Below are positions 23,726 to 35,860 of a stretch of 64,000 bases of DNA, in pieces. The DNA is from Saccharomycopsis fibuligera x Saccharomycopsis cf. fibuligera (lineage: Eukaryota > Ascomycota > Saccharomycetes > Ascoideales > Saccharomycopsidaceae), in NCBI GenBank assembly GCA_001936135.1, contig CP012817.1, positions 496,001 to 560,000 on the forward strand, written 5' to 3'. Position 1 is the stretch's first letter; each line of letters opens with the position of its first letter. The translations under genes and the position numbers were made by a program. The notes below the pieces were generated by a model. The model saw nothing but the letters and a program-made list of their open reading frames with translations. It did no database searches and was not told the origin of the DNA.

Positions 23726-24865
23726 CTATTGAGTAGCACTATAACAAGTTTGAAATCTAACGTTATTGCCGCCATGTTGCTGTGAAAGCCCTTTATTTAT
23801 ACTACTCCATCCATTAGGATGAACCACATATGGCAAGCTAGTCCCCAAAGAGCCTTGCATTTCATCCTTGGGCAAATTAAACAATTCTGATGCCTTTTTG
23901 GCACAACTTGAAGGAGACGCTCTTTTGCCATCTTTTTGTAATTGAAGCTGATTTGAAATATACTTCCATTTGACTTTCTCCCCGGTAGATAGCAAATTTT
24001 TGAGGGTTTTGATATCGGATTCAGTGAATTCGGGATCTCTTAGTGAATTATTAGCGTTAGTGTTGCAGTAGTTTGCTGGGTTACCATTGATGCTCTTGCT
24101 ACCTATACTGTTTTGGTATTGTGTGTGGGCACTCATTGATGGTAATGGTGGAAACATTGTCTGGTTATTAATCTGAGTAGTAGAAGCAGCTAAGCCAACA
24201 TCTGAATCCGCAGAATTAGAAGCGGGCAATGGCAAAGTGTGGTGATTTGAAATATTGATGCTGCTACCAAAGCGAGGTAAAGAAGTAATATCGCCAAAAG
24301 TTGTACTGCTAACCGGAGGTAGCATTGGTGGTGGTGGTATCACGGACGAATGACTAGTGATATTATTGTTTGTATTAATGTTACTAAAATCAGTTGTCTT
24401 CGAAGAAAAATATTTAGAGCTGCTAGCTAATGGGGATGTATCAAATGAACTATTTGCATCGGAATAATTTGTAGCCCCGCTACTACTTGGGAAACTGCTA
24501 ATAGATTGATTTGAAGGTGTCTGTGCCTCAGATAAGTCAGAGTTCCGATTGTTGTTGTTGTTGCTGCTGTAATTGCTATAAGTACTAACGTTACCAGCGT
24601 AATTCAGCAGGCCAAAGGAAATGGATGGACGAGATGGTGGTGGAAGCGATTGAGCATGTTGTGAAAAACGTGAGTTGTAAGATACGTTGCCAAAATTTGC
24701 AAAGCCACTTTCTGTTTTGGGTTGGCTGCTGTAGTTACCGCTTAGTGGATAATTTGCGTCTGCTTCGACGGAAGCATTAGCTCCAGGGGCAATATTAGCG
24801 CATTGACGGGATGTGGGACCAGTGGTGCCTAGTTTATCAGCATAGTTTATTGGCTCGGTGCTCAT
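23726..24865 (-). CDS. Ser/Asn-rich protein with C-terminal Myb/SANT-like domain
   Basis: The 379-aa product is low-complexity Ser/Asn/Pro-rich for about 270 residues. A conserved-looking block at about 275-350 contains FTESDIKTLKNLLSTGEK and VKWKYISNQLQLQKDGKRA, then SCAKKASELF and a GSLGTSLPYVV tail. The spaced aromatic residues and helix pattern resemble a single Myb/SANT-like DNA-binding or protein-contact module. The layout recalls fungal morphology regulators such as Mfg1, but I could not confirm a family by eye. It is probably a nuclear regulator. It is convergent with RIM15. A Poly(T)-rich leader precedes the ATG and about 4.9 kb of gene-free DNA lies upstream. Confidence 0.85.
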   Translation of the reverse strand: MSTEPINYADKLGTTGPTSRQCANIAPGANASVEADANYPLSGNYSSQPKTESGFANFGNVSYNSRFSQHAQSLPPPSRPSISFGLLNYAGNVSTYSNYSSNNNNNRNSDLSEAQTPSNQSISSFPSSSGATNYSDANSSFDTSPLASSSKYFSSKTTDFSNINTNNNITSHSSVIPPPPMLPPVSSTTFGDITSLPRFGSSINISNHHTLPLPASNSADSDVGLAASTTQINNQTMFPPLPSMSAHTQYQNSIGSKSINGNPANYCNTNANNSLRDPEFTESDIKTLKNLLSTGEKVKWKYISNQLQLQKDGKRASPSSCAKKASELFNLPKDEMQGSLGTSLPYVVHPNGWSSINKGLSQQHGGNNVRFQTCYSATQ

Positions 24866-27800
24866 TTTTTATGTTTTTTTAAAAAAATGGCAGGTATGGC
24901 AGTTTAAGTTCTGTATTTTGTTGTTTATTTATTCTTGAAATGTAAAATTTTTTGAAGCTTGCAACTGATTTGATGATTATTATATACGAATGGTCCAGGG
25001 TTGGTCAATGAAGCAATCAACGGCTTTTTTACCAGGTTTTGAGAAAAAAGTATATTTAATTTGCCAATCTTTGGGAATTGATTTTGTGCTTTGATAGGCA
25101 GGTTAAACAACTGTGGGTATCTGATTGTGTAATAGTAACAAAATGCAATAGTAACAAAGTTATCCCAAGAAGCAAAACACCGACAATGTGAACTAAAAAA
25201 AATCAAGTGCTAATCGCGGCGCAAAAAGACAGATGGGAAAAATTTTTAGTCTGCGAACGAAATTAAAAAGATGTTCACGAATTAAATGGATCGATTAGCG
25301 GTGAGAAATCATTTATACCTTATATATAACAGCGAAATTGCGTACTTTCCTTGAATAAATTGGTTTTTCGGCAAGATTATGTGTATACATGTGTACATTG
25401 TTGAGCGCGACATAAAACATGTTTCAACTGAAAAGTGGCCAGTCGTATTTGCTTTGTCTTCCTCAGAATGCTGGAGTGAGCAGTAATGTTACCAACTGAC
25501 CTCTGCTTTCTGGAGAGAGCGGATCTAGTGCCAGAAGATAGAAATGTTATACATAAAGTAGCACTACTAGTGCAAGACGAGACAAATAAAAAATAAAGAA
25601 TTAGCAATAAATACAAAACATAACAAGAACAATAATATTATCATCAATATCAATAATAGTAGTGATAATAATTACGATATTAAAATTAATTCTCTGATAA
25701 CACGATAGTTGACATGACATTGAAAAGTGCGAGCATGTTATTTATTCCAAACACAGACCTTTATGGGTTTACATAAACAAAACTCTCGTCAACTCTCACG
25801 CGTACCACTCTATAGAGGACTATCTCATTAATGAGTAGCTATATAGCCAATGGCTCTGGTTTTCTCGAGGGAGCAGTGCTAAATAACTGATGGATAGATA
25901 GGCTACTAGGCAAATACAAACTAAATATGTTAGCCTAGATACTTTTGAGTACTAACGATGTTCTTATCGGTGACATAAATAGGACTTTCGTAATTTTGTG
26001 GGGACGCTCTCCGGCCAGCTATAGCTACCCTGACCTTAGAAAATTCCCTTTCGCTAACAAGTATTTTTGGTTCGTCTTTTGGAACAGCAAAAGAAACGCA
26101 GTAAAAAAAACGGCGCCTATTATATTGTATGCATGTTGACGCATGATACTGTTTCGTATATGTTTTGTTCGGTGAGTATCCAAAACACAGTACCGAGATG
26201 GTCTTTCTAAATTATGCTTTCTTTTGGTTACTATTACTTTTTGAAGGAGTCTGAACGATAGGAAACCCATGCTGGAGCTGCTAAAAGTGTTTGTTAGTAT
26301 TTTACCATATAGCATAGTGAAGCTAGCTCCTTGGTTGTGACCTTGAGCACGAAACTACTATACTTATGATATTAGTGCAAGCATACGCACAGTTTACGAT
26401 ATTGATTTTATGCAATAGTAAGAGTCTTGGTCTAGCCAGGTCTCGTGTCAATTCTCTTAACGCAAATCACCAATCACATTATTCCAATTACGAATTTCCC
26501 AGTTCTAGTTGTGCACGCACAAAGAGATTTTGAAGAGAGAAGGCTAGGGCTATAACAACCTAAGCTCGCAAGATTAGTACAGTATTTTGAATTTTAGATG
26601 GTGGAACTATGTCCCGGTGAGACAAGTGATTAATTTTATTGAAACTTTTAGCCTGTAGTTGTTTTTGAAGTTTTTATTCTGTACTCCACATAATACACAA
26701 CCACTGATCCTTTCATTAACACATTCTGCGTAGTACAATATTTGCTCAATTGTAAGTTTTGGGCAGCTATTGTACTTCAAATGCACAGTGAATAATATCG
26801 TGAAAGAATTCGAAAATGCAGGCCCATACTTTCCCCTGTTATACAAACAGATAATACTCAGTCTTGAAAGCATGGCTGTTATATCACCAGTCGTATTCAA
26901 AGGTCTTGTACGATTGCATTGAGATTTTCAGCCTCGCGTATCCAGCCGTATTCAGCGGCACTGAAAAATTTTCCAAGCCTCGCAAAACCGTGGAATAATT
27001 CTATATGTTAAATATGCCTATAGATTACACCAACAATATATACTCGTAATTGTTCTTTATCTATCACGCTTAGAAGCGCGACCGACTTATGATTTTTTAT
27101 GGTTTCCAAAACATAGTTGAGATGAGTTACAGTTTTCAGATCTCTTTTGTGGCTCACATTGAAGCTAGGCACCCAATATAATGTTGCCATTAAGGTCTTG
27201 CCAAATTTTTGGCTTTTGCTTCTGCATCCAAGCCAAATGTTTTGTTTTCCTTACAGTATACTGTCTTTTGTTGGCTTCATCAAATTAAAGTCTCTTTGTT
27301 TTGTTATTACTGATGAGGACATGCTAGATCACGCGGCGTACTTCCGACCCAAGTCGAATCTATCGGTCGATCGTCTCATATTATCCGGTTGGCAATAGTG
27401 TCGGAAAAATGGATGCGCCCCGTAACCACCGGGTCTTGCCTGCAAACACTAGTTCCGACATATTCGCATCCGGTCTCTTCGCAATTGCAGCCAGATTAGA
27501 TCAACTCCGAAAATTTTTATTTGCACGAAAAGAAACGAGTTTCCGGCTAAAATGAGATTGTAATCTCTTGACATCTGATGTTGATCAAAGTATATAGAGT
27601 CGCTATGAGTGCTAGGCGCAGCCAGGCGCCGCCTGTACCATATAATGTAGTATAGTTGAGGGTTGTTAGCGCATTTGATGAAGCGAATTAGTAAGTAAAA
27701 TACTGTTAGCAATTAGCATCAACCGTTCGGTTCTGAAGAAGCATGGCTACCGTTGAATAACTCTGTTTTTTTTTTTGCTTTGCATTTGTTTATTTTTTTG

Positions 27801-29518
27801 AGATAGCGTTATAACGTGCTATACAAAAAAAGAAGAAAAAAAATTTTTTTTCTTTATCTGAAAAAAAGCTTTCAACGTTACATGAAATTACCAAACTGTA
27901 ATCCAATATTTTTGACAATCGAAGGAAAACGCTCTCCTTTAGGCTGTCTTGTTTCTTTTTTCTATTATCGTTCTTTTTATTACAATTGAGTTTTTGTGAT
28001 TTTCGAAAAAAAAAAAGCGATCAACGCCCAATTGAGCCCCTTTTTGTCCAAGTTGCCGATACTACTGCTAATTGGTAATTAGAACTTCCGTAATCTTGTT
28101 TCTTTTTTATGCGTACACGTGCCTCCTTGGAGCGCCGCTAAGACTATATTCTTGCTTGATTCGCCAAATCTGGGCCTACTCTGCGTTTGTGTAACATATA
28201 TGTCGTAATAGACACCAGCAAATTTACATCATTCGCATCATCAAGCTATTCAGATGCCGCTGCGTATGCTGACTCGCGGAAAAATTAGGGGGCAAGAGTA
28301 TTGTGTGCTCTTATTAAAGAAGCATGAAGAGCTAAAAAACCCAATTAACAGGCTTCAGCAGCGCGCTACTAACGCTTGACAAAAGTAAAAAGAAAAGAAC
28401 AAGAAGATTAAAGGACACGCAGCGCATCCGGAGCCGATTGTTTCTGTGTATGTGTATGTATGTGTGCGCGTATATGAATCGGGATTGGAACAATACTGTG
28501 CAAGAGTAAAAAAAGAAAGGAAGCAAAAGTTGACCCGAACATTTACATTGATCAGTCTAGAAAATAGTGGGCGCTAACAAACCAAACTCAATGGTGGTGG
28601 AGGCGAGAACTATTCTCAACAACAAATCGCAATTGATGAGTGGTTTTGGAAAAGCAAAGAATTAAAAGAAATTAAGGGGAATGCTGGGGTGTTCTGGAGG
28701 GGACAGCAAGAGAAAGAAATAGGGATATTCGTCAGAGAAAAACATGGGGTAACAAAAAATGAGAAAGAGGTGAGAAAAGTGACAAAAATAGAAAAATAAA
28801 AAATACCGCAGTAAACAGCTTATTAGTGAGGAAAAGCACACCACGTACCCACTAGTCTATCGGTTGAGGTTGTTATCGAGAGCATTCTGGACAAAATAGG
28901 TTTGCACTAGTGGTGGCGCCATGTGCAAGGAGTGATGGGCGAGTTCTACCCATGTTTTTATCACTGTAGTGCTTTAGTGCTGCAGTGGAGCTGTGCTTTA
29001 GGCTCCAACGTTGTGCCCCGTAAATTGGCAACTGAGCATTGCTGCTGCTGCCAAAGAGGAAATTTTTGTGGAGCAACGAGCGATGACCTTCGCAAAAAAC
29101 GGTGGCCAAGTCCGAAATCAAGTAATCACAACAAAAAAAAGAAACCGTCCCCGCTGATACTCAGGATACTCGGGATATTTGGTAGCTTTCCATCGCAAGC
29201 CCATTGACAGAGTACTTGCGCTGCTGTCAAACCATCCAACATTTGACCCACCCATAGCAAAACCTTTCAAAAGCCGCAGACTTATCCCATGATGGCTTTC
29301 GATTGGCAGCCAAAAGAAATTGCGCTGTGGGCCGCCGATTTCTTTTCCTGTTGCTAGAGGGCGTACCGCATGTGGCGCACGAGAACCTCCGTAACCTTTC
29401 TTTTTAGGTTTGTGGCTAGCTCCAGGTTTCTGCGCTGTAATGCACCCTGTAGGTGCTGCAGAAAAAGAAACAAGCAAAAAAGAGAAACAAAAAAAAAAGC
29501 AACGCCCATCGGAAAGAG
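24866..29518. other. Long gene-free region upstream of the dehydrogenase gene
   Basis: About 4.7 kb without a credible gene; frames up to 140 codons overlap each other and look random. The part at 28.9-29.4 kb is richer in G and C than its surroundings. Poly(A)/(T) patches lie around 27770-28015. It probably contains the promoters of the Myb-like gene (left) and of the arabinitol-dehydrogenase-like gene (right). Confidence 0.6.
28037..28702. promoter_or_regulatory. Four STRE-like pentamers (CCCCT/AGGGG)
   Basis: CCCCT occurs at 28037-28041, and AGGGG at 28287-28291, 28675-28679 and 28698-28702. This is the core of the S. cerevisiae stress response element bound by Msn2/4. A role here is inferred only from the match and from the polyol link of the downstream gene. 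Confidence 0.3.
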
Positions 29519-29526
29519 TATAAAAA
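29519..29526 (+). promoter_or_regulatory. TATA box of the dehydrogenase gene
   Basis: TATAAAAA lies about 200 bp upstream of the ATG at 29724, the usual yeast spacing. It is followed by a T/C-rich leader, a common layout for strongly expressed yeast genes. Confidence 0.65.
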
Positions 29527-29723
29527 ACCAACACCTCCACATTTCGCAGAAAATTTTTACTCTTCTTTTTTTTTTTGTTTTGATTTTGTTATATTGTTAT
29601 CAGTTAACAGTTTACCTATCTCTGCCTACTGCTTCTAGTCTTTCTCTCTCTCAAAAGACACTTATATCCTTAGAACATTCCTACAAACCTCAGTCCTCTT
29701 TTTTCAATCTTTTATTTTCCACA

Positions 29724-30575
29724 ATGACTCAGAGTTTGTTTCCAAAGATCACCGACATTGTCCCTTCTTTCAGATTGGATAATAGATTGGCTGTTATCAC
29801 CGGTGGTTCAGGTGGTTTAGCCGCCGTTCTTTCTAAAGCCTTGTTAGCTCAAGGTGCATCCGTTGCTTTAGTTGACATGGTTCAAGAACGTGTTGACAAG
29901 TCTGCTGAAGAATTGGCCGAATGGAGTTCTTTTAACAAGATTCCTTTGACCACTTTACAAGGAGTTAAAAAAATCTCCTCATGGCAATGTAACGTTGCTG
30001 ACGACGCTGAAGTTACCAAAGTTTTCAACGACGTTAACGCTAAACACCAAGCTGTTGCTGACTTGTTGGTGCATACCGCTGGTTTCTGTCAGAATATTGA
30101 GGCCTTAGACTATCCTGCTAAAAATGCCCAAAATTTGATAAACGTCAACTTGTTGGGGTCTTTATACTGCTCCCAAGCAATTGCTAGAAATTTGGTCGCT
30201 GCTAACCAAACTGGTTCCTTGATCTTGATTGGCTCCATGTCTGGTGTCATTGTCAATGATCCACAACCACAATGTGCTTACAACATGTCTAAAGCTGGTG
30301 TCATTCATTTGGTCAAGTCATTAGCTTGTGAATGGGCTAAATATGGTATTAGAGTTAACACCTTGTCTCCAGGTTACATCGCCACTCCTTTGACTAAGCA
30401 AGTCTTGTCTGGTAATGAGGAGTTGAAACAATCTTGGGAAGGTAGAGTTCCATTGAAAAGAATGGCTGATCCAAAAGAATTTGTTGGTACTGTTTTGTAC
30501 TTGGCTAGTCATGATGCTTCAAGTTACACTACTGGTGAGAACATTATGGTTGATGGTGGTTACCAATGTTGGTAA
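29724..30575 (+). CDS. NAD-dependent polyol dehydrogenase, D-arabinitol 2-dehydrogenase type (SDR)
   Basis: Short-chain dehydrogenase/reductase of 283 aa, matching Candida D-arabinitol dehydrogenase (ARD) and the SOU1/SOU2 sorbose reductase branch in length and sequence. The Rossmann nucleotide motif TGGSGGL is at residues 26-32. Asp51 ends the second strand (VALVDM), which favours NAD over NADP. HTAG (117-120) stands in for the usual NNAG. The catalytic set is Ser171, Tyr186 and Lys190 (YNMSK), and the typical NTLSPGYI and MVDGGYQCW end are present. It probably interconverts D-arabinitol and D-ribulose in the cytosol. The frame is open upstream to 29370, but the ATG at 29724 starts at the conserved N-terminus and lies after the TATA box and T-rich leader. 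No CTG codon was noticed, consistent with high expression in a CTG-clade yeast. Confidence 0.9.
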   Translation: MTQSLFPKITDIVPSFRLDNRLAVITGGSGGLAAVLSKALLAQGASVALVDMVQERVDKSAEELAEWSSFNKIPLTTLQGVKKISSWQCNVADDAEVTKVFNDVNAKHQAVADLLVHTAGFCQNIEALDYPAKNAQNLINVNLLGSLYCSQAIARNLVAANQTGSLILIGSMSGVIVNDPQPQCAYNMSKAGVIHLVKSLACEWAKYGIRVNTLSPGYIATPLTKQVLSGNEELKQSWEGRVPLKRMADPKEFVGTVLYLASHDASSYTTGENIMVDGGYQCW

Positions 30576-32143
30576 TCTTGACATTGCTTAATCCAGTTGC
30601 TTAATTGTTGGTGTTTTTTGTTGTTTGCTCGCTTTTCTGGCTACTTTGTAAAAACGATTTTGTGACACAAATTGTTCTAATTGCGTTTACTTCTTTCCTT
30701 GTGTTTGTTTTGGTTTCTTTTACAGTTGTGTTTTTTGTTGCTTAGCATTTGGTTTCGATAACTACTTTTATATATAATATAATTTCAATTTAATTCTCGG
30801 GTTTAAAAAAATTGACTGTAATAATAATTGAATTTTGTGAGCAGCCTCAACAGTGCTAATATTGAGGTTTGCGCTCTTTTTTGCTTTTCCTGTTGTTTTC
30901 CTGGTCTTTGTGAAAAAGGTATTTGTATAAGCAACCGTAGATTGGCAAAAAGAAACACTGCAGCGTTGCTTTCCGAAATGTGGAGTAGATAGTACATACA
31001 CCGGAAATATGAGATTGTGACAAGCAATGGATTAAAAACACCCTATCTTCAATTGATTGCACCACATGAATATAACCTATTGACTCGAGCTATCTGCTAT
31101 ATGCGTATTTACCGGTGAAGGATTATTAACAATCGACACTACATTGATGAAAGGCAGTCTCAGGCAAGCAAGCAAGATAGGACTTCAGCACCCCGATGTC
31201 TAATGATGGTATATGGCAGTTGTGCAAATAGTTTGTCTATTTATCCTGCTCAAATCCTAGTAGATTGGTATCACTACCTATTATTGCATAGATTGTTTGA
31301 TCTTCAGTTGGTTGGGAGAACCAATTGCATTCGCCATTGCAATCGTCAGAAACCGGACTGCAATCTTACAAAAGAACTAAGTTACGTAGTTGGAGTTAAT
31401 CACTAAGTATTTACTTGCTTACAAAGCACATACATGTAGAGGTCTTTGTTGTTTTCAGTTTTTGCATTGGCTTAAAAGCAGAAGTAATGGAAGCCAACGT
31501 AGTAACCATTTACCCCGGATTTTCATGTCTCACAAGAAAAAAATAAAAAAATAAAAAACATAGACAAAAAACAAGAAGAAAAATGCGAAGTCTTTTGGAA
31601 AAATAAGTGACATTGGCGTTACCCCAGAAAAATTTCCTTTTTCTATTTTTGTTTCAGAAAAACAAACAAACTAAAAGAAACAAGACTCCGCGCAGCAATC
31701 TACATCGGAGATTATAGGCAAACTTGAATGGCGCAGCTACATACAGCGTCATGCAGGCACAACCGCGGCGCCCATGAAGGAAATTTTAAGAGACCAAAGC
31801 TTGAAAAGGATGCGAAGCTGAGCGTTGTCAAGTAAGAAAACACAAGCAAGAATAGAATTTTTTGGAGTGAGCACTGCCTCGTCTAATGTCTCTCTGGCTG
31901 TTCCCTTCAGTTTACTCTTTGATTATTGGTTTACAATTTCACGGAAGACGGCAACCTTTGCCCTACGCCTGCAAACCAAAGAATTATTGAGGGGGCGGCT
32001 TTGTGGTGATTTTGCAAATCGCCTAGTGTAAAATTTCCGAATAAACATTTGCAGCGCAAAGAAAAAAAAAAAATTCAATAAAATTTTTAAGCACAAAGAT
32101 AACATTTACAAAAAGCTCGCAAACCCAATGTTATTTATGGTAA
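30576..32143. other. Gene-free region 3' of the dehydrogenase gene
   Basis: T-rich 3' flank, then AT-rich DNA with a slightly GC-richer patch near 31690-31800. Short overlapping frames (60-77 codons) show no protein character. No RNA gene is recognised. Confidence 0.6.
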
Positions 32144-32278
32144 TTTTTTTTCCTCACACAAGGTCGATATATTAACTATATAAATGATAGAAAACAGAAT
32201 CTTGTAAACTTGTCTCTTTAGCTTATACAGCATAGTTCAATTGTCATCATATAGGGGAAACTTATATATGTGAAAACC
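32144..32278 (+). repeat. Left arm of a ~134-bp inverted repeat
   Basis: Aligned by hand, this stretch matches the reverse complement of 37828-37961 at roughly 88-90% identity with one 2-bp gap. The two arms enclose about 5.5 kb containing tRNA genes and retroelement remains. Whether it is a pair of solo LTRs in opposite orientation or a structural inverted repeat is open. Confidence 0.85.
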
Positions 32279-32369
32279 CCGTTAGTATTGTAAGTTCAGT
32301 AGTTTTGTCAAGAACTACTAAAAATAAAGGGGCCCAAATGCCAAAATTATTATGTTATGTAATTAAAAA

Positions 32370-32486
32370 TGGACGCGATGAGGTTCGAACTCATGCCTCT
32401 TTCGAGACTCGATTGCTCAGCTGTTTTAGCTGCAAGAGAAATTACTCTCTTGAGTCGAGCGCCTTAGACCACTCGGCCACACGTCC
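32370..32486 (-). tRNA. tRNA-Leu(CAA) with intron
   Basis: On the minus strand the acceptor arms GGACGTG and CGCGTCC pair, with discriminator A at 32370. The D arm has GGCCGAGTGGTCTAAGGC, the anticodon stem is CTCGA/TCGAG, and the loop begins CTCAAG, giving anticodon CAA (reads UUG). An intron of about 35 nt follows position 37. A long variable arm and a T arm with TTCGAAC complete a class II tRNA. A T-run follows as Pol III terminator. Confidence 0.95.
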
Positions 32487-32665
32487 TTTTTACAAGTTTC
32501 GTTAAATTTTATTTATTGTGTTCACACTCCAGATTTACATCCCCAGATTAATATGAGTTAATAACCGTCGAAATAAGTAGCACCCCTAGTGGTTGTCGAA
32601 GATTTTGACGAATTGAGATACAAATACATAATATTTTTTACCAAATACTTTTTGAAATCTTCTAC

Positions 32666-32892
32666 TGACGAACATTGAGTTCTAAACCAACAAACCTGAA
32701 TACAGTTCTGAGATGTCAGTATTCCGTAATCTACTTTGTTTCACAATATGCATATTTACTATCATCTATTAGCTCAACGCTAATGTGTGTTATATTCAGC
32801 CTGATTATTATTTGTATACTATTCAACCCAGTATTGTTATATATTTGTCACTATTTAGTTGTATTTGAAATACAAAGCTTTCACATCCAATA
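32666..32892 (+). repeat. Solo LTR-like fragment, Ty1/copia family
   Basis: About 225 bp beginning TGACGAACATTGAG and ending TTTCACATCCAA, related to the LTR of the element at 33440-35860. A short piece of leader (AACTATGAACTCTGAG) follows directly. An old remnant. Confidence 0.7.
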
Positions 32893-33077
32893 ACTATGAA
32901 CTCTGAGATATCAGCATTCCGTAAAAATCGGTAGAATTGAATAACTTGAAACAAAACAGATGATTTATCAATGTACAACTCGTGTTGACACAGGCTTTAA
33001 CTGGGTTGAGAATAGTAGCTAAGTGGAAGATGGTATTGAAGCGAGGCCCTTTCTTTTACCTGTCGAGATAAACAACT

Positions 33078-33331
33078 GTAGGAGTATAGGGACTAAACTT
33101 ACTACTCATACCTGAGGGGATCACCACTGAGCAGCACTGATGAGATTAGTCTCTTATCTAGTAGTGAAGGAAAGTCACATACTGCAGAGTTAGTTACGTA
33201 GTAAACTAGATGAGTATTGGAATGGGACCTTTATACAAAATCTTCTACAACTCGGATGTGGCTTATCTCGACAATTGTGAACCCAGACTGATCAGGAATG
33301 TGAACACATTGAAGGAAATGTTCACAACAAC
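33078..33331 (+). repeat. Direct repeat copy 1 (LTR-like, second family)
   Basis: Begins TGTAGGAGTATAG. Its first ~150 bp match 37186-37339 and its last ~100 bp match 37656-37761, both in the same orientation at about 80% by eye. The TGTTGGAGTATAG-type start is typical of yeast retroelement LTRs, so this is probably a solo LTR of another family. Confidence 0.6.
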
Positions 33332-33439
33332 CTTATAACATATCAGTTTCAAATAGTCACATAAGCCAAGAATCAACCTTCTAAGTGCTATCTCCAATGT
33401 ATTCAGTATTACCTGAATTAACAATTCGAAGCAATTTTT

Positions 33440-35860
33440 CCGAATAAGCAATATTGAGTTTCAGACAAACAAATTGAGATACACCATGTCTATGTTATGC
33501 AACACTGATTTCTCAGAGTTCATAGTTACTGAATGTGAAAGTTTTACATTTCTCATACAACTAAATAGAGACAAATATAGAACAATATTGGGTTGAATTA
33601 TACCAAATGTTTTACTAATGGTAAGAATAAGGATTTAATGAGAGGCTTCGTAAATAGGTCTGCGTTTTTCTCTTTGGTGTTGATATATTCTAAGTTTATA
33701 TTTTCTTCATTGATGTATTGTCTGCAATATGCTAATCGGATGTTCACATGTCTGTTTCTCTTATTAAAACCTTATTTGTTAATCATGTTTATACCAGCTT
33801 TGCAATCTGTTTCAATAACCATTGTATGTGGTTTCTTGCCGTTCATCCATTTCACTATACTTCTCAACCATTGCCTTGTTTTATACCTATAGATATAGCA
33901 ATCATTTCGATTCAGCTGCAGATAATGAAGTCAATTTACTCACTTCAATGTTCCAAGATTTTAAAACATTGTTGTAATACTAAACACTGTTCATCGTACT
34001 TCAATAGTAATTGCGGAAACGTAGAAAGCATCGGTTTGACAAGTAACTTAATTATAACTTCCCTTTTCTCTCAAAATCAAATCTCTATTTACCAGACATT
34101 TTAGGTATTTTAAAATTCTCAAAGCGTACTGAAATACTTCATTACTTGGTTCAAGCTGAAAATGAGAAAGGTAATTGGTGCAATAAGCAATATCAGCTCC
34201 AGTGTGTATACTTGCATACAATAAAGAACCAATGATTTCTCTAATTTTAACTACCTGTTTATTATGATGGTCTTCATTTTTCACCACATAGTTATATTTG
34301 ATGTTATCTGTTGTAGGAGTTAGTTTAATTTTCATATTTGGTATTCCAAATCTTTCTATGATTCTTGAAATATGGTGTTGAAGGACAAGCTCAGTGTACT
34401 CTCTAACATACTTTTCATTTTTCTTTGAATATACCTCAATCATATTCAATCCCAAAATTTTTCTTTTCAAAGCAAATTTGTCCTGAAACTGTTGTTTTAC
34501 TTCCGTGAATGTTTTCAACCCAATGTTCTCACCTATAGACTTTATGACATTGATAGCTAAATATTATTTTACAAGCGATAATAACGTATTCAACAAATCA
34601 GCCCTTTAAGTAAATACTCGGTATTTGACGCGTAGCTGGGGATGGTAATGAAAGAATCATGGTCAATATTAGCATTCGTGTAAACTTTTTTCACGTCGTA
34701 TTGAAATATGCGAAAATGTTCCAGTTGTGCTAGAGAAATACGTATTCTTGATATATCAGCTGCTAATGTGGGTTCACAAATCTCAAAATTACTGTTCTTC
34801 TCTTGATCACAGCTTACGCATAAATCTTTGAACTTTATTCCATCATATTTTTGTTTCTTGTTGTATTTGTACTTAGATTTCTTTACTCTTCTGTTATCGA
34901 TCACTGTTTGGTAGTGTTTTTCAATCATGTCCATTACATCTTCCAAGTTTCTTTTGCTTGAAATCACGTTTACCACAGTTCTAACTTGTGTCAAAGGACC
35001 GTGGAGTCCCTGGAGAACTTCTTCAGCTAATAAGTTATCACTCAAAGGATAGTTGATTCTGCGTGCCATTTCTTTTAATAGTCTGATTTTCTTGGCAAAC
35101 TTGTCAACATCATAATTACCAGCATAACGAATGTTAATCACTTGTTTCATGATCTCGTGTGGTTAGATGATGTATTTGGTAATTTTCATGATTTTAAATA
35201 AGGCTTTACAAACATGTTGTTCTTCATCGGGAAGATATCCATAATCACCAACAGTTGCTTTAAGGATTGTGTTTACCCACCATTGTTCTTTATCTGTGAG
35301 CTTTGGGAATTCATCCATGTTGTTTGAAGGCTTTTTAATAAACTCTGAGACACCAGGAATATCTAACATAAAAAGCATAGATTGCAAATGATGAAAGTAC
35401 TGTTCTTTGTTTCTAAATGTTAATGTATCCATCTGTGTTCTGATTTCTTTGAGCATCGTGATTGGATTGATGCCCTGTATAGCGTAGGTCACGCTAGCAG
35501 CGGAGTTCGCATTATTTCGGAATGCTGATATCTCAGAGTTCATAGTTATTGTTACGAAATACTGATATCTCAGAGTTCATAGTTATTGTTACGAAATACT
35601 GAAATCTCAGGGTTCATGTTTTTAGAGGTAAAAGCCTTGTATTTCAAATATAACTAACTAATAATAAATATATAAAAATATTGGGCTGGACCCTCTTTAA
35701 ATAATAATCAGATTGAATACAAAACATGTTATTGATTCGCGATTAATAGTAGTAAATATGTGTATCTTGCACCAAGATAAAAGATTCGCGAAGTTATTCA
35801 GTAATAAATATTGGTTAACTGTATTCAGGTTTGTTGGTCTAGAATTCAATGTTCGTCATA
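33440..35860 (-). mobile_element. Ty1/copia (Pseudoviridae) retrotransposon remnant
   Basis: Fossil element on the minus strand. In order it has a right LTR, a duplicated leader piece, a gag-like part starting with the motif MNSEISAFR, a copia-type reverse transcriptase part (QYDVKKVYTNANI), an RT/RNase H connection part (GSLLYASIHTGADIAY and YLKCL) and a decayed left LTR. Integrase and much of the centre are not seen. It is broken, with several interruptions and large losses, so it is not active. It sits between a tRNA-Leu and a tRNA-Gln gene, consistent with the preference of yeast retroelements for Pol III genes. Confidence 0.85.
35628..35859 (-). repeat. Right LTR of the Ty1/copia remnant
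   Basis: About 230 bp in minus orientation, with the TGACGAACATTGAATTC-type end at 35859, shared with the copies at 32666-32892 and 37078-37166. Confidence 0.65.

Noticed and set aside
29370-29723. Upstream extension of the dehydrogenase frame (401 aa version)
   Set aside because: The added 118 codons cover the TATA box and T-rich leader and have no SDR similarity; conserved sequence starts at the ATG 29724.
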